Below are positions 28,472 through 35,870 of a stretch of DNA of 64,000 bases, piece after piece (within the stretch, counting starts at the first letter, position 1; the number at the start of each line of letters is the position of its first letter). The translations under genes and the position numbers were made by a program. This stretch comes from an uncultured Alphaproteobacteria bacterium (GTDB lineage: Bacteria; Pseudomonadota; Alphaproteobacteria; Rhodobacterales; Rhodobacteraceae), in NCBI GenBank assembly GCA_902625475.1, contig CACOBR010000002.1:1-64000 (forward strand), given 5' to 3'. The notes beneath the pieces were generated by a model. That model searched no databases and was not told where the DNA came from. It saw only the letters and a program-made list of their open reading frames with translations.

Positions 28472-28939
28472 AAACTTTCAAATTATATAAAATTATATGA
28501 AATAAATATTATCATTCTCCAAATATGTTTACTAATCTTTTATCTACAACATCTAAATAAAAATCAGACTATTCCTCCGGATAATTATTATAAAAATTCT
28601 CATCTTTCAATCTTTTGTTCTTCACTATGGAGTGAACATGAGTACCTCTAAACTTCTTTCCACGAACTGATAGATTAGGAAGAGTTAAATTCAAATACTA
28701 TAATTGGAAGAGGGAATATGAATAGAAAAGATACAAAAAAATTGAGAAAATTTTAGCAAATGGTAATGACTTAAAGAATGTAATAGGTCATTCTAAAATC
28801 ATTCCGTTACCGTGGAATAGTTTGGTAAGTGGGTATTCTTTTTACCTCTTTGTTTTTTTATCCCAAGGTTTTTTACAGGGTCACGAAAGTAAAAGTGTCG
28901 GATAATTGTTTGATGAATGGGTTTACTCTAAAACGACAG
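28472..28939. other. Degenerate region upstream of the R-M methyltransferase
   Basis: This 468-base stretch has no complete gene. It contains a broken copy of the small helix-turn-helix family (28569-28694, minus). At 28821-28837 a 17-base segment repeats, inverted, the sequence at 29981-29997. In the + frame from 28821 it reads FGKWVF, as in the start of the 29674-30024 ORF. Between them, + strand codons near 28728-28800 read like the middle of another lost gene (KKIEKILANGNDL). The region appears to be recombination debris. It must also hold the methyltransferase promoter. Confidence 0.55.
28569..28694 (-). pseudogene. Truncated copy of the small helix-turn-helix family
   Basis: On the minus strand a 41-codon frame reads NLTLPNLSVRGKKFRG then THVHSIVKNKRLKDE before a stop. 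The intact relative at 29674-30024 reads TPRGNKFKNAHVHSIAKKRKRRLE at its C-terminal half and NLTSQNL in its N-terminal half. The copy joins these two parts and so lacks about 45 residues, including the I-x-x-W-L helix. A TTG at 28694 could start it, but the deletion makes a working product unlikely. Confidence 0.6.
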
Positions 28940-29176
28940 TTATTTACTTTTATACTTTTCAATAATTCCCATTATAAACAATACCTGCCTAGTTAGGAAA
29001 AACATTGTGAAAAACATAATTGCATCTACTAAAATCCAAATTAATAAATTTATGTTACCACTATCTGTAATTCCAAATATATAAGGAAGTATAATTGGGT
29101 CACCAACAAACCATAGGAATAGAAATGCAATAAATGTTGGTATTCCCCTTCTATAAAATTTTGTTTTACTAAGCAT
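28940..29176 (-). CDS. Small membrane protein of unknown function
   Basis: A 78-residue protein with three hydrophobic stretches: IPTFIAFLFLWFVGDPIILPYIFGI in two helices broken by GDP, and LLIWILVDAIMFFTMFFLT. A basic tail (IEKYKSK) follows. It starts at 29176, three bases downstream of the stop of the gene above it (29179), so the two are co-transcribed. I recognise no family. The overall layout suits an accessory inner-membrane protein. Confidence 0.55.
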   Translation of the reverse strand: MLSKTKFYRRGIPTFIAFLFLWFVGDPIILPYIFGITDSGNINLLIWILVDAIMFFTMFFLTRQVLFIMGIIEKYKSK

Positions 29177-29178
29177 AT

Positions 29179-29427
29179 CTAATGTTTCCAGACTTTCTTT
29201 ACTTTATCTATAATCAGTTCCTGTCTCGCAACTTTACTAATCATATCTTCTGGAGATTCTACAAAACTTTCTGGATTAGTTTTGAAATAACTCTGCACTA
29301 AATCTTGAACTTGTTTCTCATTTTCTGCTTCAATAACTATCCCCTCATATTTGGTAATCATTGTTGCATCTTCCATTAGGAAATTGACGTGATAGTTAAT
29401 CTGAAACTCTGATTTCCAGTTCTTCAT
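29179..29427 (-). CDS. Small soluble protein of unknown function
   Basis: An 82-residue protein, MKNWKSEFQINYHVNF onward, with the pattern expected of a short alpha-beta fold: a strand (INYHVNF), KYEGIVIEAENEKQVQDLVQSY (strand then helix) and a helix (PEDMISKVARQELI) ending KVKKVWKH. The central V-I-E-A-x-N-E-x-E-V/Q pattern is common in small two-strand domains that follow 'E-A-x-x-x-E-A' helices, but I cannot name a family. AGAGAATTACCAATG gives a weak ribosome site. It is co-transcribed with the small membrane protein after it. Confidence 0.55.
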   Translation of the reverse strand: MKNWKSEFQINYHVNFLMEDATMITKYEGIVIEAENEKQVQDLVQSYFKTNPESFVESPEDMISKVARQELIIDKVKKVWKH

Positions 29428-29545
29428 TGGTAATTCTCTTTTAATGTGTTTAAATCCTATCTACTGCTCAAATTCACATAACAGAAACCAAACGTGAATC
29501 AGATAGGACATATTAAACAAAACACCCCCCCCATAGAACTGAGAA

Positions 29546-29580
29546 AGATTAGAAACAAGGATTGTTATTTTTTCTAATCT
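29546..29580 (-). terminator. Perfect 10-bp hairpin downstream of the 29674-30024 gene
   Basis: AGATTAGAAA (29546-29555) pairs with TTTCTAATCT (29571-29580) around 15 bases. It lies about 95 bases past the stop of the minus-strand small helix-turn-helix gene. On the minus strand the stem is followed by a short T-rich stretch, so it may end that transcript. It could also be part of the local repeat debris. The stretch 29428-29673 has no other feature beyond C-rich runs near 29525 and 29613. Confidence 0.4.
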
Positions 29581-29673
29581 ATAAATGCAATAAAGATACA
29601 GAAAAAAAAACACTCCCCTTAAAACTGAAGAAGAGTTAATTGCACTTCCCTAATAAAAAATTATCAGTGAGTC

Positions 29674-30024
29674 TTAAGAAGAAACATATCTGACATTCAT
29701 ATTGGAGATTGATAGAATAGGTTTTCTATCTAGTATTTCTAATCTTCTTTTTCTTTTCTTTGCAATTGAATGAACATGAGCATTTTTAAACTTGTTTCCT
29801 CTTGGAGTTGGGTGTCCATTATCATTTAACCAATTTGCAATCTGGACATCATTCATTCCTTTTTCTCTCATTTCTGTTATAGTTTTAAAAAGGAAATGTT
29901 GGTAATGTGAGTAGTTCGGAACTCGTAAATTTTGAGAGGTTAAATTGAGGTCAAAACATAAAAGAGAATTGGAATACCGAAATACCCACTTACCAAAACA
30001 ATCAGTTACTGTAGAATAAATCAT
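29674..30024 (-). CDS. Small helix-turn-helix-like protein (recombinase-like DNA-binding segment)
   Basis: A 116-residue ORF. Its C-terminal half carries EKGMNDVQIANWLNDNG, HPTPRGNKFKNAHVHS and IAKKRKRRLE: a helix-turn-helix-like block, T-x-R-G and a basic helix, as found in serine-recombinase DNA-binding segments. No catalytic serine domain is present. Related copies lie at 25781-25987 (intact) and 28569-28694 (broken). The N-terminal STVTDCFGKWVF coincides with repeated DNA (see 28821-28837), so the true protein may start later, for instance at the Met of MREKGMNDV. Role unknown; regulation of the island or a relict of transfer are both possible. Confidence 0.5.
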   Translation of the reverse strand: MIYSTVTDCFGKWVFRYSNSLLCFDLNLTSQNLRVPNYSHYQHFLFKTITEMREKGMNDVQIANWLNDNGHPTPRGNKFKNAHVHSIAKKRKRRLEILDRKPILSISNMNVRYVSS

Positions 30025-30045
30025 TGATTTTATTGGGTTTTTTGA

Positions 30046-30080
30046 CCCTACAGAGTGATAGGGTAAGTGTTTCTGTAGGG
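30046..30080. repeat. Inverted repeats between two divergent genes
   Basis: CCCTACAGA (30046-30054) is matched by TCTGTAGGG (30072-30080). ACCCTA (30045-30050) could instead pair with TAGGGT (30059-30064). The two pairings exclude each other. The element lies between the divergent small helix-turn-helix gene and the Sel1 gene at 30146 and may be an operator or a switchable leader. Confidence 0.4.
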
Positions 30081-30145
30081 GTGCGTTTCTGATATGCCAT
30101 TATTCTAACTTTGCTTTCCACACATATTATTGGTATCGTTTAGGT

Positions 30146-31213
30146 ATGAAAACTCTGATCATCATTCTAGTTTTACTCTTCTCTCTTTTTTTAGGATTAC
30201 CTTCTTATTCTAGTGATTTTGATAAAGGACTCACTGCTTATAATAATGGAGACTATGCTACCGCATTGAAAGAATGGAAACCTCTTGCTGAAGAGGGAGA
30301 TGTAGATGCACAGTATTATCTAGGGGTGTTGTACGACAATGGAGACGGCGTTCCCCAAGATTATAAAGAAGCAGTGCGATGGTACAAACTTGCTGCTGAA
30401 CAAGGAGTTGCAGAAGCACAGTTTAATTTGGGAAATATGTATTATGATGGACAAGGCGTTTCCGTAGATTATAAAGAGGCAGTGCGATGGTTCACACTTG
30501 CTGCTGAAGAGGGAGATGTAGATGCACAGTATAATCTAGGGGTGTTGTACGACAAGGGAGACGGCGTTCCCCAAGATTATAAAGAAGCAGTGCGATGGTA
30601 CAAACTTGCTGCTGAACAGGGAGATGTAGATGCACAGCATAATCTAGGTTTGATGGACCGAAAAGGATTGGGAGTTCCCCGAGATGATAAAGAGGCAGTT
30701 TGGTATGACAATCAGTTTACTGAAAATTTAGTTATCTCGGGTTTATTTGCCATGCTTGGTGGTTCTTATATGGTTTATAGATATAATTTTAAAGATATTA
30801 GTTCATTACCTGAAATTAAACTTCTGAATAATGAAGAAATTATATTTTCAAATTACAAGATTGTAGCATTTGATGTGGGTCATACAATTTGGAACCAAAA
30901 ACTTGCGTTTTATTACTGCACTTTAACTAATAAGGCGTTCTACATTTTACTTCACAGTAAATATAAACCTAAAGTAGGATTAAGTGGACGTATGAAATCG
31001 AACACGAAAATATTTCATGAAATGGTGTGGAAAAGAATAAGTTATGAACAATCAGAAATTAAATTTGGTAAAATTTTTCCGTACAGATATGTCGAAATAA
31101 TACATAAAAAAGAAAAATTTAGTGTAAGGATCCAATTGACAGCATTGTTTAACAAACAAGCAAGACAAATTGGTAATTATATTAAAGATGAACTAAAGCA
31201 TCTGGTTATATGA
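30146..31213 (+). CDS. Exported Sel1-repeat protein with extra C-terminal domain
   Basis: The 355-residue product has a signal peptide (MKTLIIILVLLFSLFLG, cut near SYSSD), then a leading helix pair and about four 36-residue Sel1 repeats to near residue 185. A hydrophobic segment (VISGLFAMLGGSYMVY) may be a transmembrane helix. The last 150 residues (EIKLLNNEEIIFSNYKIV, FDVGHTIWNQKLAFYYCTLT, FPYRYVEIIHKKEKF) look like a beta-rich PH-like domain with a final helix. If so, the repeats are outside and the last domain is inside the cell; this is inference. The repeats include a near-identical DNA duplication (see findings). Confidence 0.8.
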   Translation: MKTLIIILVLLFSLFLGLPSYSSDFDKGLTAYNNGDYATALKEWKPLAEEGDVDAQYYLGVLYDNGDGVPQDYKEAVRWYKLAAEQGVAEAQFNLGNMYYDGQGVSVDYKEAVRWFTLAAEEGDVDAQYNLGVLYDKGDGVPQDYKEAVRWYKLAAEQGDVDAQHNLGLMDRKGLGVPRDDKEAVWYDNQFTENLVISGLFAMLGGSYMVYRYNFKDISSLPEIKLLNNEEIIFSNYKIVAFDVGHTIWNQKLAFYYCTLTNKAFYILLHSKYKPKVGLSGRMKSNTKIFHEMVWKRISYEQSEIKFGKIFPYRYVEIIHKKEKFSVRIQLTALFNKQARQIGNYIKDELKHLVI

Positions 31214-31259
31214 ATCTCGAGTAGTAGATAGGATTTTTAAAAATAAATAGAGAATAGTA

Positions 31260-31427
31260 ATGGAAAAAGTTGATAAAGAAAAATTCATGAGCGAAATTTG
31301 GCAACGATACAATGAAACAAATGATATGGAATTTTTAGCGAAAGCATGTGAAGAAGCACCTTTTTTTGGACAAAAAGAAATGGCATTTGAAATTGCCAGA
31401 ATTTTGAGGTCAGTGAAAACAAATTAA
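31260..31427 (+). CDS. Small acidic-helical protein, 55 residues
   Basis: An ATG at 31260 opens a 55-codon frame ending at TAA 31425-31427. The peptide, MEKVDKEKFMSEIWQRYNET onward with NDMEFLAKACEEAPFFGQKE, is amphipathic and has codon use like its neighbours. It follows the Sel1 gene by 46 bases on the same strand. The ribosome site (AGAGAATAGT) is weak. I recognise no family, but the sequence looks like a real small protein rather than noise. Confidence 0.45.
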   Translation: MEKVDKEKFMSEIWQRYNETNDMEFLAKACEEAPFFGQKEMAFEIARILRSVKTN

Positions 31428-31590
31428 GTTAACTCACTTAAATAATTTTGATATTCTTTAAGATAAAATATAAACCAAAATCTTAGGGGTAAATATCCAA
31501 ACGAACCTTTTAAACTTCTGAAAAAATATATTCAATCTTAAATTTATTCAAATCTATTGAATGAATAGATTAATTCACTAACTATAGGTT

Positions 31591-32010
31591 ATGATTATTG
31601 AATTTGGTTTACTGATAAACGCACTTCTGCTTGGTGTGATGATTTCTTTTATTATAGTTACTTCACCAACTGTGTTTAAAACCCTTGATGGAGAAAATTC
31701 TAAGAAATTTCTGAGATATATATTTCCTCGTTTATTTAATTTTTGTTTTCTCATTTCTACATCTAATTTTTTGTTATTCGTATTGGGCAATTTCTTTTAT
31801 GGGGCATTAGTCACTTTTGGAATTTCAATAAGTTTTTTAATAAATACTTATTTTCTTACTCCCCGAATAAATAAAATGAGAGATTTATCTCTAGAAGGTG
31901 ACAAAACCTCAGAAAGTTCCTTCAAGTATCTGCATCTAGCATCAGTCCTTTTATATCTTCTTAATATGTTGTTAGTAGTTTCTATATTTGTCATTTATTT
32001 CATTAAATAA
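31591..32010 (+). CDS. DUF4149-like (TMEM205-type) membrane protein
   Basis: A 139-residue protein with four hydrophobic helices. The N-terminal pattern MIIEFGLLINALLLGVM then TSPTVFKTLDGENSKKFLRYIFPRLF, with the P-T-V-F and F-P turn, matches DUF4149/TMEM205-like proteins. A short loop with TPRINKMRDLSLEGDK joins helices three and four. Function is not established for the family. It stands alone between a small ORF and a cupredoxin gene. Confidence 0.7.
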   Translation: MIIEFGLLINALLLGVMISFIIVTSPTVFKTLDGENSKKFLRYIFPRLFNFCFLISTSNFLLFVLGNFFYGALVTFGISISFLINTYFLTPRINKMRDLSLEGDKTSESSFKYLHLASVLLYLLNMLLVVSIFVIYFIK

Positions 32011-32363
32011 TAATACTTCTTCAGGTAAAAATATATATCCTAAATAATGTATTATTATGGAAAGAGAATACTTTCTATTTTTATCCATTTTGGGTAAAAT
32101 TTTATAAGTTCTGTAAAAAACTAATCATCATCACCTGCGTGTATAACTTTCCGTATCTTTAAATATTCATTATTGATCCTATATATATCCATGACATTGA
32201 TTAATTTTGTATTCAATTATTTACTTAGATATTTCATACGCTAATTCAAAAAACGCATTTGAAATCTGTAAAGATTAAATAAAAAGATTGATCTCACCGA
32301 TAATTTTTTTATTAGGAAAGTAAATTCAACTCTTCGTCAGTTTTAGGAGGTTACATAAATTAG
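32011..32363. other. Intergenic stretch, no firm feature
   Basis: These 353 bases are very A+T-rich. On the minus strand a 31-codon frame ending near 32126 reads MDIYRINNEYLKIRK in its last part, too short to call. Just before 32364 there is a strong AGGAGG ribosome site (32346-32351) for the cupredoxin gene. I see no clear promoter box or RNA gene. Confidence 0.4.
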
Positions 32364-32783
32364 ATGCGTATTTTACGTAATATATTTACGGTAATTCTTT
32401 TACTTTTTGTTTCAAAAAGTGTTTACGCCAAAACCATTCAAATTGACTTTACCCCATATGACTCTTTTAGTATCGAAGTTGCTCACATTGATGTCGGTGA
32501 TACTATAGAGTGGTTGCCTAATGCAGATCACAATGTTGAATTTCTTGGGGGTCCAAATATGAATTCTCTTCCAGAAAAGTCAAAATTTAATGTATCTCAT
32601 ATAGTAAATTTTGATTTGCCCGGTGTTTATCTATACCAATGTACTCCCCATGGTAATATGGGAATGTTAGGTTTAGTTGTCGTAGGAAATAATTTAAAAA
32701 ATTTAAAAGAAATTGAGGAAATAGAACTTTCTCCAATTGCAAAATCAGTATTACAAAGATTGATTGTTGAAATTTCCAAATAA
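32364..32783 (+). CDS. Periplasmic blue-copper protein (pseudoazurin-like cupredoxin)
   Basis: A 139-residue exported cupredoxin: signal peptide to about residue 22 (KSVYAKT), then a plastocyanin-like beta barrel. The type 1 copper ligands are visible as His56 (ADHNVEF), Cys93, His96 and Met101 in YQCTPHGNMGM; the spacing Cys-x2-His-x4-Met is that of pseudoazurin/amicyanin. A C-terminal helical tail of about 30 residues also fits pseudoazurin. It shuttles electrons in the periplasm; the partner is not in the window. AGGAGG lies 12 bases before the ATG. Confidence 0.9.
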   Translation: MRILRNIFTVILLLFVSKSVYAKTIQIDFTPYDSFSIEVAHIDVGDTIEWLPNADHNVEFLGGPNMNSLPEKSKFNVSHIVNFDLPGVYLYQCTPHGNMGMLGLVVVGNNLKNLKEIEEIELSPIAKSVLQRLIVEISK

Positions 32784-33332
32784 ATTCCATAATTGTCGGC
32801 ATTTGGGGAAAAAGAACATCCAGTGCAGTCCAAAAATTTGTTAAAATTTAAAAACTTGAAAATGAAAACAGTGCTGAAGTTATTTTTCAAAAAATAATAT
32901 CTTTAAACAAATAGTATTTTTAATCACTTATTTTTTTGTCTTCATAAAGGTGTGAAACCATATTGGTTATTAACAAACAACTCCTCACATAATTTCACAC
33001 CACACAATTCTGAAGGATTGGTAATATTAATTTTTGAAATAATTAATTGATATTTAAATGAGACATTTTGTAATTAAAAAAACTCAGTAAATATCCGTTA
33101 ATTTAGTTGATTATTTTAATCTCCCTTTATGATTAATGATCAACCAAATGTGTGGATACTTTTACTCCATTAAGTATCCACACTATGTCTTACGACAAAG
33201 ATGTTTAAGGTAATTCTCAATATCAAAATTTAAATTAAACCATCAAGTATTTATTTTACACATCTATCTAATAAATATTTCAAAAATCTATCCAATTCAT
33301 ATTCTATTATTTTTTGCTTTTTGTAGAATATG
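32784..33332. other. Intergenic stretch with inverted repeats
   Basis: 549 bases without a gene. It holds a nested hairpin at 32949-33001: GGTGTGAAA pairs with TTTCACACC across 35 bases, with a small AACCA/TGGTT hairpin inside. It also holds a perfect 12-bp hairpin at 33150-33183. Either could mark a small RNA, a terminator or an element end. No ORF of note is present. Confidence 0.45.
33150..33183. repeat. Perfect 12-bp inverted repeat
   Basis: GTGTGGATACTT (33150-33161) is the exact complement of AAGTATCCACAC (33172-33183), with a 10-base loop. No T run follows on either strand, so it is not a standard terminator. It stands in a gene-free stretch and is more G+C-rich than its surroundings. 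Confidence 0.6.
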
Positions 33333-33752
33333 TTACATACGGTCTAAAAATTTCGACCGATCAGCTTTACTAAATTTAGGATAAGAGTTTGTTATTTCAC
33401 CTTTATCACGAATTATTTCCTTAATTTTACATATGGCAATGGCTACTCCTATGTTATCTTCGGTATAAAAAGACCCATTTGGTTTAATAACAAAAGCTCC
33501 TTTTTTAATACAACGCTCAGCAAGCAGAATATCATTGGTTACGCATATATCCATGCATCTGATATTTTGTATAGTCCAATCATCAGCAGCATCTAGTTTT
33601 TGGTTAACCATCACAAGTTATATATTTGGATTTATTGGTGGACGAAAACCTCCGTTGCAAACTAGAAAGGTTTTAATATTATGACGCGTTGAAATCCTTT
33701 CAATTTCTTTTTTAACAGGACAGGCATCAGCATCAACAAAAATTCTAATCAT
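33333..33752 (-). pseudogene. yaiI: UPF0178 (YaiI/YqxD) family gene with an internal stop
   Basis: From the ATG at 33752 the minus strand reads [19 protein letters not shown], then [12 protein letters not shown], followed by an in-frame TAA at 33618-33620. It continues in the same frame as NQKLDAADDWTIQN, DICVTNDILLAERCIKKGAFVIKP and TEDNIGVAIA to the normal end KFSKADRSKFLDRM. This matches the NYN/PIN-like DUF188 family over its full length (about 139 residues). Only one codon is wrong; all else is conserved. The C-terminal part alone (from GTG 33614) would lack the DADACP active-site loop. The loss is therefore recent, or the stop is a sequencing error. Confidence 0.82.
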
Positions 33753-33890
33753 TAAATATTAAACTTTATCACTTACCTAAAAACTTCAATTTGAAATTAA
33801 TTTCATAGACTGATATTTAATTAATTTTGTTTTTGTTAATTTTATAGAAAGGCTAAATAAATATCCAATGATTTATAGATAGGTAATGAG

Positions 33891-34373
33891 ATGAAGAAGG
33901 TTTCAATTTTTGTTGATGTCCAAAATATATACTACACAACAAAGCAAGAGTTTAATTTAAATTTTGACTATAATAAATTTTGGGAGTTAGTAACTCATCA
34001 GAGAGAAATTGTAGGAGCATTTGCTTATACAACTGACAAACGTGATAATAAGCAAATACAATTTCAAAACATATTAAGAGCAACAGGATTTGAAGTAAAA
34101 TTAAAACCATTCATAAGCAGGTCAGATGGTTCTTCTAAAGGTGATTGGGATGTTGGTATAACAATTGATATCATGGAATATGCAAGAAAATCTGACATTG
34201 TAGTTTTAGCTTCTGGAGATGGAGACTTTGATTTATTAATAAAAAAAATAAGAGAAATTTATAATAACCAAACAGAAGTATATGGTGTATCAAACCTTAC
34301 TGCTAATTCTCTAAAAAAAGTTACATCGAATTTCTATCCAATCGATCATGGGTTACTTTTGACTAAATTTTAA
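33891..34373 (+). CDS. NYN-domain protein (LabA/DUF88-like)
   Basis: A 160-residue single-domain protein of the NYN family, PIN-like predicted RNA nucleases. Conserved acidic positions are visible: Asp9 in SIFVDVQNIYY, the KGDWDVGITIDI segment, and SGDGDFDLLIKKIRE, which carries the metal-binding Asp cluster. The typical FYPIDH end is present. It lies beside the broken UPF0178 gene, another NYN-type family, divergently. AGGTAATGAG gives the start. Target RNA is unknown. Confidence 0.88.
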   Translation: MKKVSIFVDVQNIYYTTKQEFNLNFDYNKFWELVTHQREIVGAFAYTTDKRDNKQIQFQNILRATGFEVKLKPFISRSDGSSKGDWDVGITIDIMEYARKSDIVVLASGDGDFDLLIKKIREIYNNQTEVYGVSNLTANSLKKVTSNFYPIDHGLLLTKF

Positions 34374-34457
34374 TAAGTGAAGATCAAGAATTTAATTCTA
34401 TAATTTAATTAGTTCTAATTTATAATTGAAAGTAACCTTAGAAATCATGAGTCGGTT

Positions 34458-34979
34458 ATGCCAATTAAATTTTATTTATATATCTTTATAATAATTTTTT
34501 TAAAGCCAGCTTTTAGTGAAATTTTTAATGAAAATAATTTAGTTGAAAGAGAGGGTCTTTTTTTCAATAAATTTACTAATGAATTATTTACAGGTTCTGT
34601 TGAATTTAAATATAAAAATGGAAAAATAAGATCTAGAGGAAGCTTTAAAATGGGTAAAGAGGAAGGTTATTGGGAAGATTATAATGAAGACGGATCCTTT
34701 TTTTCTAAAGGAAATTATATCAACGGAAAGCCACATGGCAATTTTAAATTTTATCATGAAAATGGAATTTTAGAAGAAGAAGGTAATTTTATATTTGGAA
34801 TAAAAACAGGTAATTGGAAAACTTACTGGGATAATGGGAATTTAAAAAAAGAGGGTATATGGAAGAATGGGAAAGCTAATGGTCTATATAAATTTTATAA
34901 TTTTAATGGGGATATATTAAAAATTGAAACATGGGATAATGGTAAAAAGGTAACAAATATAATAAAAACAAGTCTGTAA
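34458..34979 (+). CDS. Exported MORN-repeat protein (YwqK-like)
   Basis: A 173-residue protein with an N-terminal signal (MPIKFYLYIFIIIFLKPAFS) followed by six or so MORN-like strands: KYKNGKIRSRGSF, EEGYWEDYNEDGSFFSKGNY, HGNFKFYHENGILEEEGNF and TGNWKTYWDNGNLKKEG, each about 23 residues. This is the pattern seen in proteins named YwqK antitoxins, but no toxin gene is adjacent. It probably works in the periplasm. Role unknown. Confidence 0.8.
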   Translation: MPIKFYLYIFIIIFLKPAFSEIFNENNLVEREGLFFNKFTNELFTGSVEFKYKNGKIRSRGSFKMGKEEGYWEDYNEDGSFFSKGNYINGKPHGNFKFYHENGILEEEGNFIFGIKTGNWKTYWDNGNLKKEGIWKNGKANGLYKFYNFNGDILKIETWDNGKKVTNIIKTSL

Positions 34980-35091
34980 AAATGCTGCTAAAAGCCTATC
35001 ATTTTTGATCTATTTTAATAGTAATATACAAAATTGAATATTTTTAAATTTTGAAAAGATTAAATGTTAAAATTTTTTATTATTATAATTT

Positions 35092-35481
35092 TCACAAATT
35101 ACGGTCATTAACTCTTGAGAATTTTGAAAAATTTACCTTCTTGAGTATCATTTTTAAAATGAAATTTCTGAAAAATTTAAAAAAAAGAATAAACCCAAGT
35201 ATATCTGTTGCAAAACCAGGTGTCAGAAGTAAAACCCCAGACACAAATATAAATAAACCATCTCCAATAGCTTTAATGATATTATTAGGTTCGTTTATGC
35301 TTGAATATTTTAAACTATTTAGAGCTTTAATTCCTTCCCTTTTAATTAAAATACCCCCTATAATAGCTGTTAAAACAACCAAGAGAATAGTTTGTAAAGA
35401 TCCAATAATTTCGCCTACTTTAATAAATAAAAATATTTCTATAAGTGGAACAGAAATAAAGATTGCAAAAAAAAATAACAT
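35092..35481 (-). CDS. fxsA: FxsA family membrane protein
   Basis: FxsA is a small inner-membrane protein whose E. coli member limits phage F exclusion. From the ATG at 35481 (GAGG five bases upstream; a GTG at 35499 also opens the frame) it reads LFFFAIFISVPLIEIFLFIKVGEIIG over the first two helices. ILIKREGIKAL and GVLLLTPGFATDILGFILF, the family's best-conserved parts, follow. The length of 129 is normal. A long opposite-strand ORF here is a shadow. It stands alone in a gene-poor stretch. Confidence 0.88.
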   Translation of the reverse strand: MLFFFAIFISVPLIEIFLFIKVGEIIGSLQTILLVVLTAIIGGILIKREGIKALNSLKYSSINEPNNIIKAIGDGLFIFVSGVLLLTPGFATDILGFILFFKFFRNFILKMILKKVNFSKFSRVNDRNL

Positions 35482-35870
35482 ATTTTCCTCTATTTTCACT
35501 TACTACAAAAATATAGAAATTTATTTATATCTAGGAGTTTTAGACTGTATAAATATCAATATTATAAATAAATAATATTTTATTCTCCTCTAATTGAAAA
35601 GTTATTTTGACTCAATGTTATAGAATCAGTTATCATTTAAAATGTTTGAGATTAATTAGTTCTTATTTATTAAGAGACTCAATGTAACTCCACTCAAACT
35701 TTTAAGCTTTATTAAGCAGTGAATATTTACGAAAATCTAATGTTTAAATTTAGATATGGAGTTACATTTTATAAAATAGCTGACACATTTTAAAAAGAAA
35801 AATTTAAAAGCTTTAAATTATTATCTTGTTATGTTGTGGTTAGATACTTTTTTTCTTTTAGTGTAAAGTA
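35482..35870. other. Intergenic stretch with a 12-bp inverted repeat element
   Basis: About 390 bases lie between fxsA and the dead exporter gene. It contains the 88-base inverted-repeat element at 35681-35768. Outside that, I see only A+T-rich sequence with no ORF and no promoter that I could defend. Confidence 0.45.
35681..35768. repeat. 88-base element with perfect 12-bp terminal inverted repeats
   Basis: AATGTAACTCCA (35681-35692) and TGGAGTTACATT (35757-35768) are exact complements 64 bases apart. The interior holds a second inverted pair (ATCTAA and TTAGAT, near 35735-35755). The layout suits a miniature mobile element or a structured RNA. It lacks the T-loop consensus of a tRNA. Confidence 0.5.

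Noticed and set aside
34458-34979. Toxin-antitoxin module based on YwqK-like MORN repeats
   Set aside because: No toxin-like gene is adjacent and the protein has a signal peptide, so an exported MORN protein is the better call.
35051-35575. 174-codon ORF on the + strand
   Set aside because: It lies opposite fxsA, whose minus-strand product matches the FxsA family; the + strand peptide has no recognisable domain and is a shadow.
35681-35768. tRNA-like cloverleaf
   Set aside because: The 88-base length and paired ends suggested a tRNA, but there is no T-loop consensus, no D arm and no plausible anticodon arm.
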